From Streptomyces sp. NBC_01485 (GTDB lineage Bacteria; Actinomycetota; Actinomycetes; Streptomycetales; Streptomycetaceae): DNA of 64,000 bases. Shown one piece after another: positions 63,191-64,000 of this stretch. Numbering within the stretch: the first letter of the stretch is position 1; every line of letters begins with the position of its first letter. The position numbers were made by a program, and so were the translations under genes. Below the pieces are notes generated by a model that was given only the letters and a program-made list of their open reading frames with translations, had not been told where the DNA came from and ran no database searches. The stretch spans positions 682,001-746,000 of the forward strand of contig NZ_CP109435.1 of the NCBI RefSeq assembly GCF_036227125.1, in the 5' to 3' direction.

Positions 63191-63220
63191 GACCGGACAG
63201 GAGGCCCCTCCTGCCCGGTC
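63191..63220 (-). terminator. Hairpin terminator after htpG
   Basis: GACCGGACAGGAGG (63191-63204) and CCTCCTGCCCGGTC (63207-63220) pair with a single A-C mismatch and a two-base centre. It starts 38 bp downstream of the htpG stop on the minus strand. The region 63058-63257 otherwise holds only the MFS promoter. Confidence 0.78.
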
Positions 63221-63257
63221 TCACACGGCCGTCAGCCCACGGTTTCGGGCGGCTCCG

Positions 63258-64000
63258 CTACAGCGCGCGCTCCAGGTGGTCCGCCACCAGCTTCACGAAC
63301 CGTCCGGGCTCCTTGGGCCGCCCGCCCTCGGCGAGGACCGCCAGGCCGTGCAGCAACTCGGCGGTGTCGGCGAGCCCCGCGTGGTCCTCGCGCTCCTTGT
63401 AGGCCTGGTTGAGGCCCTTCACGAGCAGGTGGTCGGGGTTGAGTTCGAGGATCCGCAGGGCGCGCGGCACCTCCTGCCCCATCGCGCGGTACATGTTCTC
63501 CAGCGCCGGGGTGAGGTCGTGCGCGTCGGAGACGATGCACGCCGGGGACACGGTGAGACGGGACGACAGCCGCACCTCCTTGACGTCCTCGGCCAGTTGC
63601 TCCTTCATCCAGCCGAGCAGCGCGGCGTACTCCTCACCCTGCTTCTCCCGCTCGCCGTCGGCCTTCTCGTCGTCCTCGCCGCCGAGGTCGACCTCGCCCT
63701 TGGCGACGGACCGCAGCGGCCTGCCGTCGAACTCGCCCACCGCGTCGACCCACACCTCGTCGACCGGGTCGGTGAGCAGCAGGACCTCGATGCCCTTCGC
63801 CGAGAACGCCTCCATGTGCGGGGAGTTCTCGATGCTCTGCCGGGACTCGCCGGTCAGGTAGTAGACGGCGTCCTGCCCGTCCTTCATCCGCTCCACGTAG
63901 CTCTTCAGCGTGGTCGGCTCGTCCTCGCTGTGCGTGGTCGCGAACGAGGAGACCGCGAGGAGGGTGTCGCGGTTGTCGGAGTCGGACAGCAGCCCCTCCT
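63258..64000 (-). CDS. htpG: Molecular chaperone Hsp90 (3' part)
   Basis: The last about 247 codons; the 5' part lies beyond the right edge. Typical HtpG middle/C-terminal text: EDEPTTLKSYVERMKDGQDAVYYLTGES, NSPHMEAFSAKGIEVLLLTDPVDEVWV, CIVSDAHDLTPALENMYRAMGQEVP and the terminal dimerisation segment RILELNPDHLLVKGLNQAY with a final HLERAL. An ATP-driven folding chaperone. The C-terminal charged loop GGEDDEKADGEREKQGEEY is normal for actinobacterial HtpG. Followed by a hairpin terminator. Confidence 0.96.
   Translation of the reverse strand, partial: EGLLSDSDNRDTLLAVSSFATTHSEDEPTTLKSYVERMKDGQDAVYYLTGESRQSIENSPHMEAFSAKGIEVLLLTDPVDEVWVDAVGEFDGRPLRSVAKGEVDLGGEDDEKADGEREKQGEEYAALLGWMKEQLAEDVKEVRLSSRLTVSPACIVSDAHDLTPALENMYRAMGQEVPRALRILELNPDHLLVKGLNQAYKEREDHAGLADTAELLHGLAVLAEGGRPKEPGRFVKLVADHLERAL

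Noticed and set aside
1..64000. tRNA genes, integrase or insertion sequence marking an island
   Set aside because: None seen on either strand. The siderophore locus boundaries show only a gene relic, short repeats and terminators, so transfer by an integrative element is not supported.

Overview
The window is high-GC actinobacterial chromosome and almost certainly Streptomyces. Codon third positions are nearly all G or C, GTG and TTG starts are common, and the gene families (TerD, DeoR, SHOCT, Rv1733c-like, ROK, HATPase anti-sigma-type proteins, HpnB-like glycosyltransferase) are typical of the genus. No tRNA, rRNA, CRISPR array, integrase or transposase gene was recognised.

Region 1 (1-30 kb) is mostly housekeeping and conserved-hypothetical DNA. 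It opens with a very large secreted sedolisin-like (S53) protease carrying carboxypeptidase-regulatory and kelch repeats. A deletion scar follows, in which the 3' halves of an MFS transporter gene and a GH3 beta-glucosidase gene sit back to back with both 5' halves missing. Then come a NUDIX hydrolase, apolipoprotein N-acyltransferase (lnt), an O-antigen-ligase-like membrane protein, a glutamate-racemase-like protein, an HpnB-like glycosyltransferase, a double TerD protein, a MOSC protein, a beta-helix/AAA ATPase fusion, a membrane alpha/beta-hydrolase, a DeoR regulator, a PLP enzyme of the cysteine synthase family, a beta-hydroxyacid dehydrogenase, a ROK regulator, an AlkB-like dioxygenase and an RlmG-like methyltransferase. 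A remnant of a class II aldolase gene, deleted internally, marks the end of this region.

Region 2 (30.2-60.7 kb) is an NRPS siderophore locus. It encodes ornithine N5-monooxygenase and formyltransferase, diverging from an iron box; a siderophore-binding lipoprotein; four NRPS proteins; an MbtH-like protein; an aspartate 1-decarboxylase (PanD); an EntS-like exporter; a salicylate synthase; a salicylate-AMP ligase; and two FecCD permeases. The A-domain signatures read as a Cys/Ser/Thr-type residue behind a cyclization domain, then Ser, N5-formyl-N5-hydroxyornithine (DINYWGGIGK), beta-alanine (Asp moved to position 236) and a basic residue, plausibly hydroxyornithine. With docking-tail logic this gives salicyl-azoline - Ser - D-fhOrn - beta-Ala - (D-)hOrn, a hexadentate phenolate/hydroxamate siderophore related in composition to madurastatin or cahuitamycin. 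PanD would supply beta-alanine inside the pathway. There is no thioesterase domain and no ABC ATPase. Three iron boxes (31.54, 53.93 and 56.72 kb) are the only regulatory sites seen, and no pathway-specific regulator is encoded.

The NRPS genes carry recent-looking slippage products: three adjacent hexanucleotide microsatellites inside the beta-Ala adenylation domain, a perfect 33-bp tandem duplication, and an 18-bp duplication. A 31-codon alpha/beta-hydrolase remnant lies next to the middle iron box.

Region 3 (60.7-64 kb) holds an MFS transporter fused to extracytoplasmic-type carboxypeptidase-regulatory repeats and the 3' part of htpG, which runs off the right edge.
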